A stretch of 64,000 bases of DNA from Tetrahymena thermophila SB210. Its lineage: Eukaryota; Ciliophora; Oligohymenophorea; Hymenostomatida; Tetrahymenidae. The DNA lies in contig NW_002476555.1 of the NCBI RefSeq assembly GCF_000189635.1, forward strand, positions 62,001 through 126,000, in the 5' to 3' direction. This document shows positions 12,167 through 26,900 of this stretch, piece by piece (positions within the stretch are counted from its first letter, which is position 1; each line of letters starts with the position of its first letter). The position numbers and the translations under genes are program-made. The notes below the pieces were generated by a model that was given only the letters and a program-made list of their open reading frames with translations, did no database searches and was not told the DNA's origin.

Positions 12167-15100
12167 TCAAACTAACTACAGGACTTTTTTTGCTTGTTTT
12201 TGATTTTTTTCTACCCTTTTATTGATATTTGATACTAAAATGAGTGAGATAGATTATTTTTAATTTTTAAGATTAATAGTAATTAGTGTAAATGTACTCT
12301 ACTTAAAAAGTGAGCTAAAGAAATGTTTGCTTTTTTATTCTAATGAAGTGAAAAGTCTTTTGGAGGAGCTCTAATAAAATATTTTACCTAAACAAAGATT
12401 TCTATTGTTAAACTGTATTTTCGTTTCCGTTTTTTGCTTCAAATACCTTTGTTCTTTAAAGCTTGCTTGCTTGCTTACTTTATTTTGTTTATTTCTTTAT
12501 TTTATTTACTTCGTACAAAGAAAAAATGTTGTATTCTTCTTTGTGATTAATTATCTTTCTTCTCTTTTCTAAGCAGTGAGGTTTATGCTTTTACTTTTAA
12601 TTAATAAACTAGTAGTACCTTTATGTTTTTTTTTAATGCTTATTATTAGAATCAATGAACTACTTAGAGATAGCAAAAGAAAAAATGATGAAAATTTAAT
12701 ATTACTTATGTAATTATAATAAATAGCTAATTAAACACTCTTTTATGAATAGAGTTTTTTTTTCCTTTTTTTTTCTTCCCTGTGGATTACCTTAATAATT
12801 GTTTATCTCACTTTGATTTTTATTGTTTTTTTTTTTGGATATTAAATTTCAATTAACAAATGAATCAAATCATAAAAAAAGCAATAAAATGCATAAACTT
12901 ATTAAATAAAAAAAATACACAAAATATACACTTAAAAATTAACTTATATCATTTGCTATTCAAGAATCAAGCAAATTTACGTCAAACAAAAAAGAATCTG
13001 ATATAAAATTTGTATGAAATTAAATAACAAATAATCAATCAGTCAAAAATTTTTGCACTATAATGAATAAATTTGACGATAAGCAATTTAATCATAACTA
13101 TAGTTTATTCGTTTGTTTTCTTTTCAATAAATCAATACTAAAGCAATTAATTCGCTGAGAAATTCTCAGCTCCAACCAAAATTTTCTTTTATATTTTCTA
13201 TCAAATCAAATTAAATGCTGAATGCTTTTATATATTGAGCTTCCCCATTCTTGCTATTTACTTATTTCTTACCTTATTTCTAATATTAACATTAATTATT
13301 TGAGATAATTCATTCAATTTCCATCTAATCGTAAATAGTATCTTGGTTACTGCATTGTCATCCAAAAATAAAACAAGAATTATAAATATTTTCTCATATT
13401 AACTGACAATTTATCAGTTTTTTGATGCATTTCACAACTAAAAATATTATTTCTTATAAATTCATTAGTATATTCCAAAACTTTTCCTCTTAATAATCTG
13501 ATATTTAAATTTTCCACTGTCATTGCAAAATTTGAAAAATACAATAAATTTATAAATATGTAGTTTATTCAAGTAACTCTAAAACTTTCATTTTCTGCTG
13601 AAATACAAAGTGAATACAAAAATGGTTAATCTTAAAAGCAGTTCATGAACTTCTTTGATATTTTATATTTTGTTTTTTTTTTCACTTTTGTATAATTATC
13701 TTACAGTCTTTTTCTTTGCAAAAATGTATTTTTATTATAGAATAAATTTAATTCAATTCCATTCTTATTAATAAATAATTAAAAAAGCCCTTGTTCTTTG
13801 TTTAGATTCAGTATAAAGCACTTTGTTGAACTCAGCCTTTACCTTCTAGTAATTATATTTAATTGTATATAAGGAAAATCTAGTTTTGAATTCTTCCTTC
13901 CTAATACTATTTAAAAAAGAGTATTTACCAAAACCACTCATTTTGCTAGGATAAAACTCGCCAGTAATTCCAAAAAAATTTGAATAAATTACTATATAAA
14001 AAGTAAAATAAATGCTAATATAATATTAAATTATTTAAATTCTAAATTTTAATCACATATAAAATAAGTATTTTTTGATTCCATTATTTTTAACATATGA
14101 CGAAAATAAATTATCCTTTTGGTTAATTAAATTAAAAAAAAAATCTCCAAAAAACCAAATTAACAGTCTTCTTTTGTTTTTTATCTTTAGTGCTTGCGTT
14201 AAGTGACTAATTCTTAGTATATACTTTTTTTTAAGTTGGCATAACAATATATTTGATAATAGATAAGCTTGAAAAATAATAATAGCAAATAATTAAATTG
14301 AACGTAAATAAAAAGTAATTAAATGACTATAGTATGAATTATTTTACAAATTATTGCTTATGATTTATATTTCTTATAAATGCATGCAAAAATTCATATG
14401 GATAAGATTTGTTTACTCCAAAAGAAATCAATTTTTAAATACATAAACATTAATTAAAGTCAAATTTGATCTTTATCTAACTCTAAAATAACTAGAAAAA
14501 ACAACCAATATATTTTTTAAAAATTATGAATAAATTCTGCAAATTTCAATAAATAATTTATTAAAATCGAATATTCATAACATTTCATTTCTAAAAATAT
14601 AAATTATTTTGTCCCAAACCTGTTATTTTGCTAAAACTTTCTAAAATATTGTTTAATTATTTATTTATTTTCTTCTTTAATAAATTATTAAGAATAACAT
14701 CTATCTAATGATGAAAAAAATTTCATTTATTTTTAAAAATTTAATTTTCAAGATAAATAAATAAATAAATAATCAGACACAAACATTTCCCACTTGAAAT
14801 ATCAATAATCTAGTATTTCTTAAATATTTTTTATATTTAAATATATATTTGATATCTTAATTTATGTTTCAAATAAAATAAATTATTAATAAAATATTTA
14901 TATGCTCAATCATTCATTTACTTATTGGGTAATCATCAAATTTAATAAAAAATATAATTTAGTATTTGAAAATGATCAAGCTTACTTGTTTTATAATAAA
15001 AAATATAAACCAAATTTATTTATCTAATAAATATTTAATCTATATTCATCTTTTCAAATCAAATCTAACATATTAAAAATGTTTCTATTTAATTTTAGAT

Positions 15101-16306
15101 TAATAATTTTTGATTTTTTTTATGCAGCTATTCATATTAATTTATGTGATTATTTTTAAATATCGAATAAACTATAATTGCTTATTTTATATATATAATT
15201 GTTAAAATTATTTTTTTAATTGAATTTAAGCATAATACTGAAATAAAATATTTTAGAAAAAAATCACTTGGTTGATCATGCTTTTTTAAAAAAAATTTTA
15301 ATAATTTAATATTTTATAACTATGAACTGTAATCTTAAATAAAGATAACAAAAGTATAGGATTCAATTTGATGAAAATAATATTTAAATTCATTTTTATA
15401 TTAATGATTTTAATTTATTTTTGTGTATATTTATAACTAGTTAAAGTATTTGTAAATAAATATATCAATAAAAAATAGAAGATATTTCGTAAATATTCAT
15501 ATTTATTTGGAACTGTGTATTGAACTATTTTTTTATCCTTGTTTTATATAATTAAATGAGAGTTAAGCAGATTAATTTTTTAATAAGTCTACCAATTTTA
15601 AGAATTTAATAATATTATTTTTTATCCATTAGATAAAGTAAAAGAATATTATGACTTTAGATTTAGAATGAAGTCATTTATTTTTGGATGAGGTGTATTT
15701 TTTTATCTTAATTTATTTCAATCTGATAAAAGTTTAATAAATGTATATTTAGTATTTAAGTAAATAGCTTAATGAATTTAATAGGATTAAAATTCTTGTA
15801 AAATAATGACTATTAATTTATTTAAAAAAGTAATTTAATTATTTTGAATAAAAAATCATTTAATTTTATAATATTTTAAAAACAAAATCTTTAAATGAAT
15901 TTGAATTAAAATTGACTACATTATTAAAAAATAAATTAATTTTTATTATTTATCAACAAAAAATAGGTTTAGATAATCAATGAATGATAAACAGTAATTC
16001 CTCAATAATTAAGATACCAAATTATTATCGCAATTTTCTGAAATATAATATTTAATCAAATATATAAAAAAATCTATGTATAACAAGTATTTAACAATTA
16101 AGAAAATCAATAAAATATAATCTAAAACTATGAATTAAATTAAGTAAGTTTATACAATAAATAAAATTCTATATATTTTTTAAGTTTTAATACAAAATCA
16201 TTTTTATTGATAAATTAAATTAGTTGAAAATTTGATTAAACATTTATTATTTCTTTATAATTAAAGAATAATGTTTATAAGTAAAGTAGCTATGGTTAAA
16301 GTTTAT
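12167..16306. other. Gene-free AT-rich region, 4.1 kb
   Basis: The right-hand part is 3'-flanking to the paralog A gene and the left part is upstream of the Gln-rich gene. 12300-12640 is pyrimidine-rich on the plus strand with a short GCTT run near 12462, plausibly leader or promoter DNA. A perfect 7-bp hairpin lies at 13154-13170. No frame in either direction has convincing coding composition, and no RNA gene is visible. Confidence 0.5.
13154..13170. repeat. Small perfect inverted repeat
   Basis: Arms GCTGAGA and TCTCAGC around a 3-base AAT loop, GC-rich for this region. It could be a protein-binding palindrome or a chance hairpin about 1 kb upstream of the Gln-rich gene. Confidence 0.4.
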
Positions 16307-19298
16307 TCATTATAAAGAAAGAACTTGCTTATTTAACTACACTTATTACATTTATTGATATTGAAAGATTTATAAAGGATTGTAATTGACTGGCTAGCAT
16401 TATTGTTAATTATTTTATAATTAGTAGTATAGAGGATTTATTTACATGAAAATTTGCTATTGTTATTATTATGATGATGATGATTACTATTGTTAATACT
16501 ACTACTGCTATTGGTTTTAAGAAGTTTGTTAGTTTTACTAGAATAATATTTAATATTAATTTTATTATTCAGGATTTATTGTTTAGGTATTTAAAGGAGC
16601 ACTTTATTAAATTTTGGAATAAGAGTTAAATTAATTATCTAAGATACAAGTGTTTTAACTGCTAAATGATAAAGAGGATTTTTTGGTATCCTTAAGTACA
16701 GGTGTTTGGCTCTCAGAAGACATCTTTTCTCTATTAAATGATATAGAATTATTGCTATACAAATAAGATCCTTTGTTTTGGTTTGATTGTGATTAAGTTT
16801 GTTCTTCTTGGATAATCAAATTTTAATTAACTATATCGTTTTCATCCAAACATTTTTATGAGCTCAAAGAAAGTGAAGTGCTTTAGTCTTTGTTTTATAG
16901 ATCTTTACAAATTTTATTATAATTTAAATATTCTTAATCACTTTATTTTTTAGATTAAACTTTTTTTAAGCTACTGCTGTTATCATTTTTATAAATTGGA
17001 ATTGTAATTTTGACTCTCTTTTATAGAATATCTCTGCATGTCAAATCAATAACAACAGTGCTATATGCGGTTGAAGTTTCTTTTGGACTTGAATCATCTT
17101 AGAAGTTATTTTACTATGATAATTCTCCTAAATTCCTCTTCTTATTAATAATTATTCCTTAACATGTGCAGCATTTTTAATTGCTAGATGAATTTACTTC
17201 ATTTTATTCTAATTATTATTATTATTATGGTTTTTAATTTTTAAGATTTTATTTTTATTATTTTTAGTTGTCTTTTTCTTATTTTTATGAGCATTCGTTA
17301 TCAGATTCATTTTTTACAGACTAGCTAGATCTGGAAACCTTTATTTTTTCTAAAGTACCTTAACTTATTTTGTAAGCTGCTTTCATATCATCCTATTTAT
17401 CAATAAATAAATTATTTAGTCATTTAAATTTTTTAATTAAAATTATTTACAATATTAATTAGCTTAATATAATTAGAGGGTATTTAACTTGGTTGTTTTG
17501 CTGAATAGTTTAAAAGAGAAGAGGAAAGAGGAGATAAAAATTAAGATATTTTCTAGCTAAGATTATCAAATTCAAGACTATTTTAATGCTCGCTAGGATC
17601 GTTTAAGTAAAGGAGTATGAAAGGGACCTAATTATTTGTTTAATCGTCACTCTAATTTTCAGTTTGCTCCAATAGTTGGTAAACAATTTTTTGGTAGAAA
17701 ATTAAGAACTATTTATTCTAAAAATATAAAATTAATTTCATTTATAAATTTTAAAATTAAATATTACTATTAATTGTCTGTTTTGATCAAAATACTCGTC
17801 AGGAATATAGTCTTTGTTGAAGTACATATTGAGTGCTCTAGGGAATTTTAATGAAAGGAACAAAGGGTTCACACTCTATATATAATTGATAATTAAAAGT
17901 TAAAATTTATAAAAAGTAGAAATAATTATTTATCACCTTATGTCTAATGTAAGGATTTAAAAAGTAATTATATAGGGAAGCAACATCATCACTGAGAATT
18001 GATTTCTCATTACTTTACTTAGAATAAAATTCGTACTTCTTTTCAATTATTTCAGATGGGAAGGGATCATAATTTTCATAGATACTTTACTATTTATTTA
18101 CAAGAATTTATTAAAATTATATTATAATAATGAATATAATATATTTACTCTAGCAAGCCAGAATTTTTAACGAGCTTCAACATAAATTGGTGGAGAAATA
18201 ATAATATCTTCTAAATCCTGTAAATCTGTTATTTCATCTACTTTTTATCCAGCAGAAACAAGGATAACCATTCTGAAATATTAGCTCTTTAATTAAAAAA
18301 AACATTCAATTAAAATTGAAATATAGACAAATTAATTAGCAAAACCAAAAATAAATTTAAAGTAAAGTTAAGAAAAAAACAATATTGATAAAAGTAGTTT
18401 TTAAAAAGAACTAAAAAATGCATAAAAGATAAGGTAAATATTCTTTAATAGTTTCAATCAATCAATGAAATTAGAGAATATATTATAAATATTCTATTCA
18501 AAAAATGAATGCAAAATATTTAATAAAATGATTTTTTATTTTCTCATTCAAATTAAAAATCTGAAAAGATCTCTCATTCATGATATAAAAAAATAATGTG
18601 AAAAATATTTTTTGAAAGTTGCTTGAAAAAAAATTTAAAAAAAAAACATTTATGTTTGATTAGAAAAATATTTAGCATTTTGCATTGTTAAAGAATTTAG
18701 TATTGATTTAAATTAGCTGAGTTAGAATTAGAAAAAAATTCAAAAAAGTCAATTTATTGATTAATTTTCTTAGTTTTTATAAAGCATCTTTAAAAACTGA
18801 TGAATTAATTAATAGATTTTGCATAATAACATAATTAAATTAATTAATTACTCTAGAGACAAATGTAGTTTCTGAATATTTGATGCCTTATATCAGGCAC
18901 ATGTCTTTGTTGAATTTTTCATTGTTTTTACCACTTAGCAGCACTTCTTCGAATTAGTTATTTTCAAGTTTTTTAAGGCACAAAGCTTTTGCGTAAAGCT
19001 GAGGAGGAGTACATTTTTAATTGCTAGATGAATTGAGAATTGAATTGTTTGAATTGTTAAAGCTAGCACTGAGACGGATAGTAGGGACTACCAAATTTTT
19101 GAACCATACCCATAAATTGCGTGAGTTATTGAAGGTGAATGGTCTTAATTCAGTAACTTTAATTTCAAAATTTTTAGGTGCCTTGTGGTTGAGTCTGTTG
19201 TGGTACCAGGTGAAAGAACTGGGATTGTTTTCTTCTAAGAGTAGATTTGATTTTTCAAACTCTTATATTTGAGTTATTAGTTTATTAAAAATATTCAT
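16307..19298 (-). CDS. Possible p53/NDT80-type DNA-binding protein, paralog A
   Basis: Six exons (18852-19298, 18149-18286, 17937-18089, 17768-17875, 17451-17717, 16307-17392), all joined in phase 0, give 732 residues ending at TGA 16307-16309. The N-terminal ~195 residues include WVWFKNLVVP (63-72), a CTPPQLYAKALCLKK stretch, and SETT (142-145) followed by SQYFRMVILVSAG (150-162). The SETT...YF..V pattern recalls the NDT80/MYRF DNA-binding fold, but this is a weak visual match. The middle exons encode helical segments such as RHK-S-VNPLFLSLKFPRALN. The last exon is 361 residues of Ser/Asn/Gln-rich sequence with Gln, Asn and His/Ser runs. Exon order and conserved blocks match the gene at 23942-30072, which supports both models. 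The first splice (18852 to 18286) and the exact acceptor of exon 5 (17717 or 17708) are the least certain. Confidence 0.7.
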
Positions 19299-22200
19299 AA
19301 TGAGAAGGTATGTATATTGATTAGTCTCTTTTGTGATTAATTTGTAAGATTGAAGAAATGGGAGGGATTTATATGCTGATTATATGCTCAAATGAGTTTG
19401 CCAAACAATTTTGAGAAGTGAAATGAGGCTCTCTCTAGTAGTTTTTTAATGAGAAAAAATATATTTTTTAATAAAATAAGATGAGGATTAATAATTTATT
19501 TGTTTTATGATTTTTTGTATTATATCTATTTCATTAAATTCAAGAAAAAGTAATGGCAGCAAATGCCTAAACAAAATTCAAATAAAAAAATACACTGTAG
19601 TGATTTAGTTACTATAATTGGTGTAATTAAGTTTATAATATTGATTTGCAAACAAAAAATTCACTGGGGATGATTTCTAATTCAAAAAAATCAAAATAAA
19701 TAAATTAATGTAATAATCATATTATCTATATCTTTTCAAGTAATTTCACACTTTCCTTTGGCTCCTTTGCTTTTTTGCACGAATTTTTTAGTTACTTTGA
19801 TCGGAGTAAGCCTCAATCACCAAAAATCATCGTATTCCTTAATAATGAAAACAATTCAATTTTTTATTGTTCTACATTATGCTAACAACCTACCTTAACA
19901 GGAATACTATTAAAAGTCTACTAATGCAAAATAATTAGGATGAATCTAGATGATAGTAGTTATTATTCTTAGATTTTATGGCTTTGGGTTGAGGGATTTT
20001 ATGGATACCTATAAGATTCATTTATCCCTTAAATAAATATGATATTTTGCAACAAAAACATTTATTTTTCATTTATATTTCTTGAGAAAAGTTAATGAAT
20101 ATTTTGGAAATAAATTACTCTAGTTTAACATCATTCCATACTTGATTTTATATAATTCCTTTAGCATTTGTAATTTTAAAATATTAATTCCCTATTATGT
20201 CATATTTATTATCAATATATAGCTAAGCTGATCAAAGCCTTATATTTTATTATAGTCTAATTGTGCCAAAAGTAATTATAAAAACCCTTATAATAGTATA
20301 ATATCTTAAAAAAGTAAAACACCTATTAATTCTTAAAATTCTAAAAAAACATAAATCTTTGTTGGTTATTTATCCAAGGCGGTGCCATTTTAATCTATAT
20401 TTGAGTTTTACCACTCAATATTTTTTTCAATTAGCAATAGCGAATAAATTGAAGTTTAAAGTCTTTCTTTGTGATTTAAATAAGAAATCAAGCTCTTCTA
20501 ACATAATTTTAATTTCGTTTATGATGACTAAATCAATATTATATTAAAAAATAAATACACACACACATACATCAAAGCTAATAAAAAAAATTTAAATATT
20601 TTTTTAATAATTATCTGTTTGGGATTTGAATAAATTGAAATTGACAAAAAGAAGATTAAAGATTTTTCTTTAACTAAAAATATATCTGTTAGTTAGTGAT
20701 TTTTAAGGAAGCGAGTTCCTACATATAAAAAAGCTAAAGATAAAAGAAAAAAATTAAAATTTCTTCAATGAAGAAGATTTATGAAGCCTTCAAAAAATTA
20801 AAAACTTTAAAAAATTAGGGTAATAATTAAAGTGAAATAGCGCAATAAGATACTAGAAATTAAATAAAATATATATCTTAAAAATTTTATTAAGAGATTT
20901 TAATTTTTTATATGAATAAGTGAATTCAATATATTCATTATTTTTATGGTTTTTTGCTTTTTCCTTTTATCTTTTATATACAAAAAAAATATATTGATAC
21001 TGAATGAATAAATAATAAATAATTCACTTATTTTGCTCATTACATAATAAATTTTTTATTATTTGCTTCCATTGCTATCTAAAATTAAATCTAAAAAAGA
21101 TAAACTAAAAGTAATAAGCAAAACCTCTTAAAACGAATTCATACCCCAATAATAATTAAATTTTCTATTACTAAAATTGCTACAGATTCTAATCATCTAA
21201 CTTTTAAAAAATTAATAGCAGAATAAATTTTTTATATTAAAGTAAGCCTTAAATACCAACAAAAATCTGAATTTGAATATTTGCACTTAGTTTTAGACTT
21301 CAAGCTATTTTAAAAAGTGAGTAATTTATGTTACTAAAAAATGTTTAGATGGTATTTGATTGGTCAAATATAACAATTTATTTTCTTATTTCAAAGCTTG
21401 AAAAAACAAAATCATCATGATTTAGATTATATAGATAATATAAAAAAAATATTTAGATTGACCAAAATTGTCATATAAATATAATTTTATAGTTTCTTTA
21501 ATAATTTGATTGGAATTTTTTTTTAGATATTATTTCAGCTGGAGTAAATCTAATAATTAAATTGAATGAATTTTCTATTTGACTTAATTATCATAATTGA
21601 TTACACCAATATTATAAATTAAACTGAAATTGACTTATATTTTATATCATTTAAAATCACTGTAAATTAATTTAAATTGTATAAATTCTCTTTTTTTATT
21701 TACAAAATTAGTATTTAAACAAAATTTATTTATTTATATTTAAAGCTTTTAATAATCTTTTTGTTTATTAAAATTAGATTTTATTATCAGTTCAAAATAT
21801 TTTTTTATTTTAAAATTTAATATTTTTATCAAATAAATTCAAATTTTATTATATATTTAAAAATAAAATGAATTAATGAATACAATTTATTAGGAAGTCA
21901 ATAATTATTTTTGATATCAAATAAATTAATTTATAAATTTAATCACGCTTCTATTTATTATAAATATTACTTTTTATATTACTAATTAATTAAAATTATA
22001 AATCATAAAAGTAAATTTAAATAAAATTAATTTATATTAAATATTTTAATAGATTTTTAGAAAAATTATAATATAAACTTTAATGTTAATTAAATAATTT
22101 CAATTAGTTTAATTTACTATTTAAAATACCTTAAACTTAGTTATTTATTAAGCTATGAGAGGACTATTTATTTTTTGTATTAGTCAAAATTTAATTTATT

Positions 22201-23560
22201 TTATTATTTTAATTATTTAATTTATTTAAGTTAAAATTTAATATTAAAATTAAAAATTTTATATAAATATTTTTTACATTTATGAATAAGACACTTTTCA
22301 AATTTGATAAAACTTATTTTAATTATATTATTTATATTTTAAGTGATTATAAAGCGAGGATAGCGAGGGGGAGGGAAGGGTTTTGAGAAATTATTCAAAA
22401 CTCATCTATGATAATATTGTAATATTATTTTCTTAAAAATAGATAAAATCGATTATTATATAATTAGGATCACTCATTATTTAAAGATGTTTAAAAAAGC
22501 AAAATGTATTATTTTTATATAAATAATTAGTTATTTGCTATTAATAAAACATTTTGTATATAATATTAGACAGTTTAAATATTTAAATAAATATTCAAAT
22601 AATCATCTCTTTTAACCATTCTTTCCCTTTCCCTTTACCTTATAATTTTTATAAAATTTCATTTAAATTTATTTTTATTTTAATAGTCATTTAAATATTT
22701 TTTAAGGATGAAAATCCAATAAATGCTTTTATTAATTATTATGAAAAAGTATCCATTAAATTAGATTAATATAATATCTTACTCTAGTATATTATTAATT
22801 CTATAATTTTGAATTATTGGCTAACTATTGGAATAACCATCACTAAGCATATTTATTTGTGGATAAATATTTTTCTTCCAAAAATCTTATTTTTAAATGA
22901 TTATTTTTAATATCTAAATAAAATTATTTAGCACTGCAAATAAACATAAGTTAGGCTTAAATAATTTAAAGTATGTTCATTAATTTATTTTTACTATTGT
23001 TAAAAAATTTGTGTTATAATTTTTTTAGCTTTCATAGTCATTAAATTTAAATGTATTTTGTTTTTAATTATGTTCCCTATTTTTAATGCAAATAAAAATT
23101 TTATAATATAATTTTTAAATATTGCGTTAAGATAATTATATATAAATACATCTAATAATTAATTAGTGTTAAGGAAAATGATAAATAATCCTCAAAATAT
23201 ATTTTTAACTAAGAAGAGAAATAAATTATTTTATTTAAATGGTGTTTTAAAATAAACTTACATGATGAATAATTACATAAAGATGATAGTATAAATGAAT
23301 TGATATACAATTGAAATTCTATTTAAGTTAGATATATTTATTTTATTGTAATTGATTGATAGTTTTCAAAAATATAAATTTATTAATATTTATTTGAATA
23401 GGGTTAATAATTCATTAATATGTTTTGTTTATTGAGTGTTTTTTAATTTCATTAATAATTAATTTTAAATTTATTTTTTACAATTTAATCAAAACTTTAT
23501 TTATTTATTTGATTAATTAGTTAATAGTATTTTAGAAAGGTCAGTAGGATTTAGTTGTTA
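19299..23560. other. Gene-free, extremely AT-rich region
   Basis: The only departure from near-pure A/T is a purine-rich G cluster at 22354-22381 and a weak pyrimidine counterpart near 22618. Small open frames exist (for example near 20359-20547, plus), but their composition is what random AT-rich DNA gives. Nothing else recognised. Confidence 0.5.
22354..22381 (+). other. G-rich purine tract in AT-rich DNA
   Basis: About 28 bases dominated by G and A (GCGAGGATAGCG then GAGGGGGAGGGAAGGG), in a surrounding of several kb with almost no G runs. Its runs of 3-5 G could allow a G-quadruplex on the plus strand. Function unknown. Confidence 0.4.
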
Positions 23561-23880
23561 GGCCTTGATTTAATTTGATTACACTTTTAGATTGGTTATA
23601 AATTCAAGTAAAAAGATATTTTCAAAATTAATAAAGTATATTTAAAGAGTTATCATAGCTATTTATTTTAGTAATTAAAGCTATTATTAATAAATTGTTA
23701 AAATTGTAGTTATGGTTGTTATAATTAGTGTTAAAGCTTTTAAAAATCTTGGTAGATATTTAAACTTAACTGATTATCAATTTAAAAGAGTTGCTTTAAA
23801 TAATTAATGATATCAATAATTTATACATCTTAATTTAAAAAATGGTTGTTCTTAATATTTAGTCATACAAGCATCATTGT
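23561..23880 (-). pseudogene. Decayed duplicate of the 3' end of paralog B
   Basis: Parallel to 23890-24230, the last coding part of paralog B and its 3' flank. Both contain the stretch after TTTTGATTACACTTTTAGATT, the Gln-codon-rich CAACCA/TAACAA region and the following TGTTCTTAATAT block. In this copy the Gln-rich frame is interrupted and its spacing altered, and it lies after the stop codon of paralog B, so it is not translated as part of it. Unit length is about 320-330 bp. Confidence 0.65.
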
Positions 23881-23941
23881 CAAAGACCTGAATTTAGTTT
23901 TGATTACACTTTTAGATTTATTATAAATTCAAGTGTTATTT

Positions 23942-26900
23942 TCAAAATTATTAAAGTATATTTAAAAAGTTATCATAGCTGTTGATTTAGTAATTAGAGC
24001 TATTATTTTGATTAAATTGTTAAAATTATTGCTATGGTTGTTGTAATTATTATTAAAGTGGTTGAAAGTTTTGGTTGATATTGCAATTTAATTGGTTGTC
24101 AATTATGAGAAGCTTTAAATAATTAATAATATCAATATTTTTAAAAATTGATTAAGTTTATCTAAGATTTGCATCTTAATTTAAAAATGATTGTTCTTAA
24201 TATCTAGACATATAAGAACTATTATCTAAGGTTCCTTGGATGTTATACAATAATTAATTATTTAAGTCATATTGATTAAATGTATTATGGTTTATTTAAT
24301 TTATTTCTGGTTATTGAGTGAAAATGTTTCTTTCTGGTTATTAGAATTGACAATTCTATATTTAGTTAGAAACACTATCTTAAAATTCGCTTCTATTTTC
24401 AGAAATAGAAAAGCATGGTAATGGTTAGGTTTATTTTAAAGGAGATCTGGCTTTCTTTTCAAATTTTATGTTTTATTCGGTTTCTATGTTTGCTAGAATA
24501 TTCGAGTCAAATGAAATAGATGACTTATTGTTATTTATAGAGTCATTTTTAGTACTGGTTTTCATTATCTTTTAAGGAGAAGCTGATTGAGATAAAATAT
24601 TGTAGTCGGCATTCGATTTAGCATTTTTAACACTCAGATCTTAGTCATTATGAGAGTACACATTATTTACTAATGCTTTGATTGAGGTTACTTATATACT
24701 TGAAGATTACCTATTAAATTCAAACACTTATTTGATGCTTTTCTTTTGAATTTCTTCGAATTTGGTGATGTTTGATTCATGACGAAGAACAAAGAAGGAC
24801 TCAACCTTTTGTAATTTATTTCTAATGTTTAGTAATACTTTAGTTAACTCATAGTAAGCTCTCTTATAGTTGTCAATGAATCCCTAATTTTATAGTAAAA
24901 GATATGTATTTATAATGAGTTAATTGTGTATTATTATAATGACAATAATTATAATTTTGTGCGCAACATCATAAATTGAATGATATTATTGTGACATCTA
25001 AATTATCAATTTAAAAATTAAATTGTAACATAATTTGATATACGTCATATTAATTAAAATTAATCATTCTTGGTATGTTGAATAGAAGATTGAATTATTT
25101 TATTTAATAATAATTAAACAATCACCAAAAATTATAAAATTATTACCTCCTTCTATAGACATACGTATGAATTGTCTTTCTTTAAGCGATTCAGTTCCTG
25201 TTCGGAGAAGCAAAGCTTGACTTACTTATTTTTAAGAGGTTTAAGGTATGACTCAACCTTTATATAAAAGAATAAATTTTAGTATTTAGAAATCTAAAGA
25301 TAAAATTTATCATGTGTAATGATAAATTAGTAACAGAAATTGATTTAAAAGTGTAATCTAAGATTGTTACAAAAAGTCAAAAAGTGAACAAAATAAACAA
25401 ATAAATAAATTGATTGATTGATAAATATATTTTTACTTTTCTAATTTGCTCTTTTTCTAAGCCATCAGTGTTGAAATGTAATATCACTACTTGTTCCTCT
25501 TATTGCATAAATGCTTCAATAAGTGTTTCTTGGAAGCTAATTATTTGATCTTTGCCCTATATTAAATAAATATTTATAATCAGATGATGCATTAACGATA
25601 AAAGAAAAAGATATTTAATAAACAAGAAGTTAAATTTAGCTCAGTATTAAATAATATTTTTTGAGATACTTTACTTTCATATGTTGAAAATCAATAAGAA
25701 ATAAAAATATTCGTTTTTTTTTCCATTTTTAGATTAATAATATAATTTTTACTAAGATTTAGTTTTGTTATAATTCTTAAAAAAAATGGGTGGTAAGATA
25801 TTTATAGTTTTGTTTTGGATGTGATGTTGATCATTTATTATTGAAAACAAAATTTTGTTTTTAATTTATTTTTTGTTGGATGTAAACGTTGAAACTAAAT
25901 CTGCATCATCATTGCGCTCATCAATCAAAGAAATTAATTGAAAAATACAATTTTCGATTAAAAGATAGATAGATAGGTATGTGGATAAAAAAGTAATTAA
26001 AGATATTATCTATCAATAAAATTTGTATAATTTAATTTCCAAAAGGAAAAAAAATAATTAGCAAGTGTGAATGGTTTGGAAGTTTGGGGATGATCTACAT
26101 TAAGACATTAAGAAGTAAGTGAAATATCTATTGAAACTTGTTTAATTTTAATTTATTAGATAAATAATTTATCAAATTTTTTATATGGATAACAAAATTT
26201 AATTTTGTTACATCGTATGAGCTACCATTATTAATAAATTTTTATTTACAGATTATTATAAAAGAAAAAATTAAAACATTTAAATTTAAGAGTAACACTC
26301 AACTCGTCATTAAAGAGTTATGGGATAAAATTAAAATTAAATTGTATATTTATATGATTGCTAAACTTTGTTCTAGAAATATGTAATTGGTTGTTATAGA
26401 TTATGTATGCTATAAAGTTCTACAAATATTTCACTATTAATTCCATCAAAAGAAAGGGTAATCGCATTTAATTTAAAAGAGAAGATAAGTTTATATTTAG
26501 ATAAGATTCTAATTTTGTTTATTTGCGATATCAATTTGATGGCAAATCAAAAATTAATACTTAAAAGTAGAATAAAAGTGTTTATAATATTTTAAGAAAT
26601 GTGAGTTTTATGTTTTGAGCTTATAAATTTTTAGCTTAAAAGTGTTCATTTATCCGTATAAAAAAAATTGTTAATATTTTTGTGAGGAAAAGTTTGTTAA
26701 ATAAAATATTGTATTTAAAAGGAATTGCTTACAAGTTTTTCTGCTTTCTATCTCTTGAGACTGCATTTGTAATAAATATTAAGAGCACTAGGAAATCTGC
26801 CAAAAAGATAAAGCGGGTGAAAAATCTTTATTATTTAAGTAAATAGTGTTTTAATAAAAATTGAATAAATTAAACAAAATAAAATTAGATTCATGCTTAA

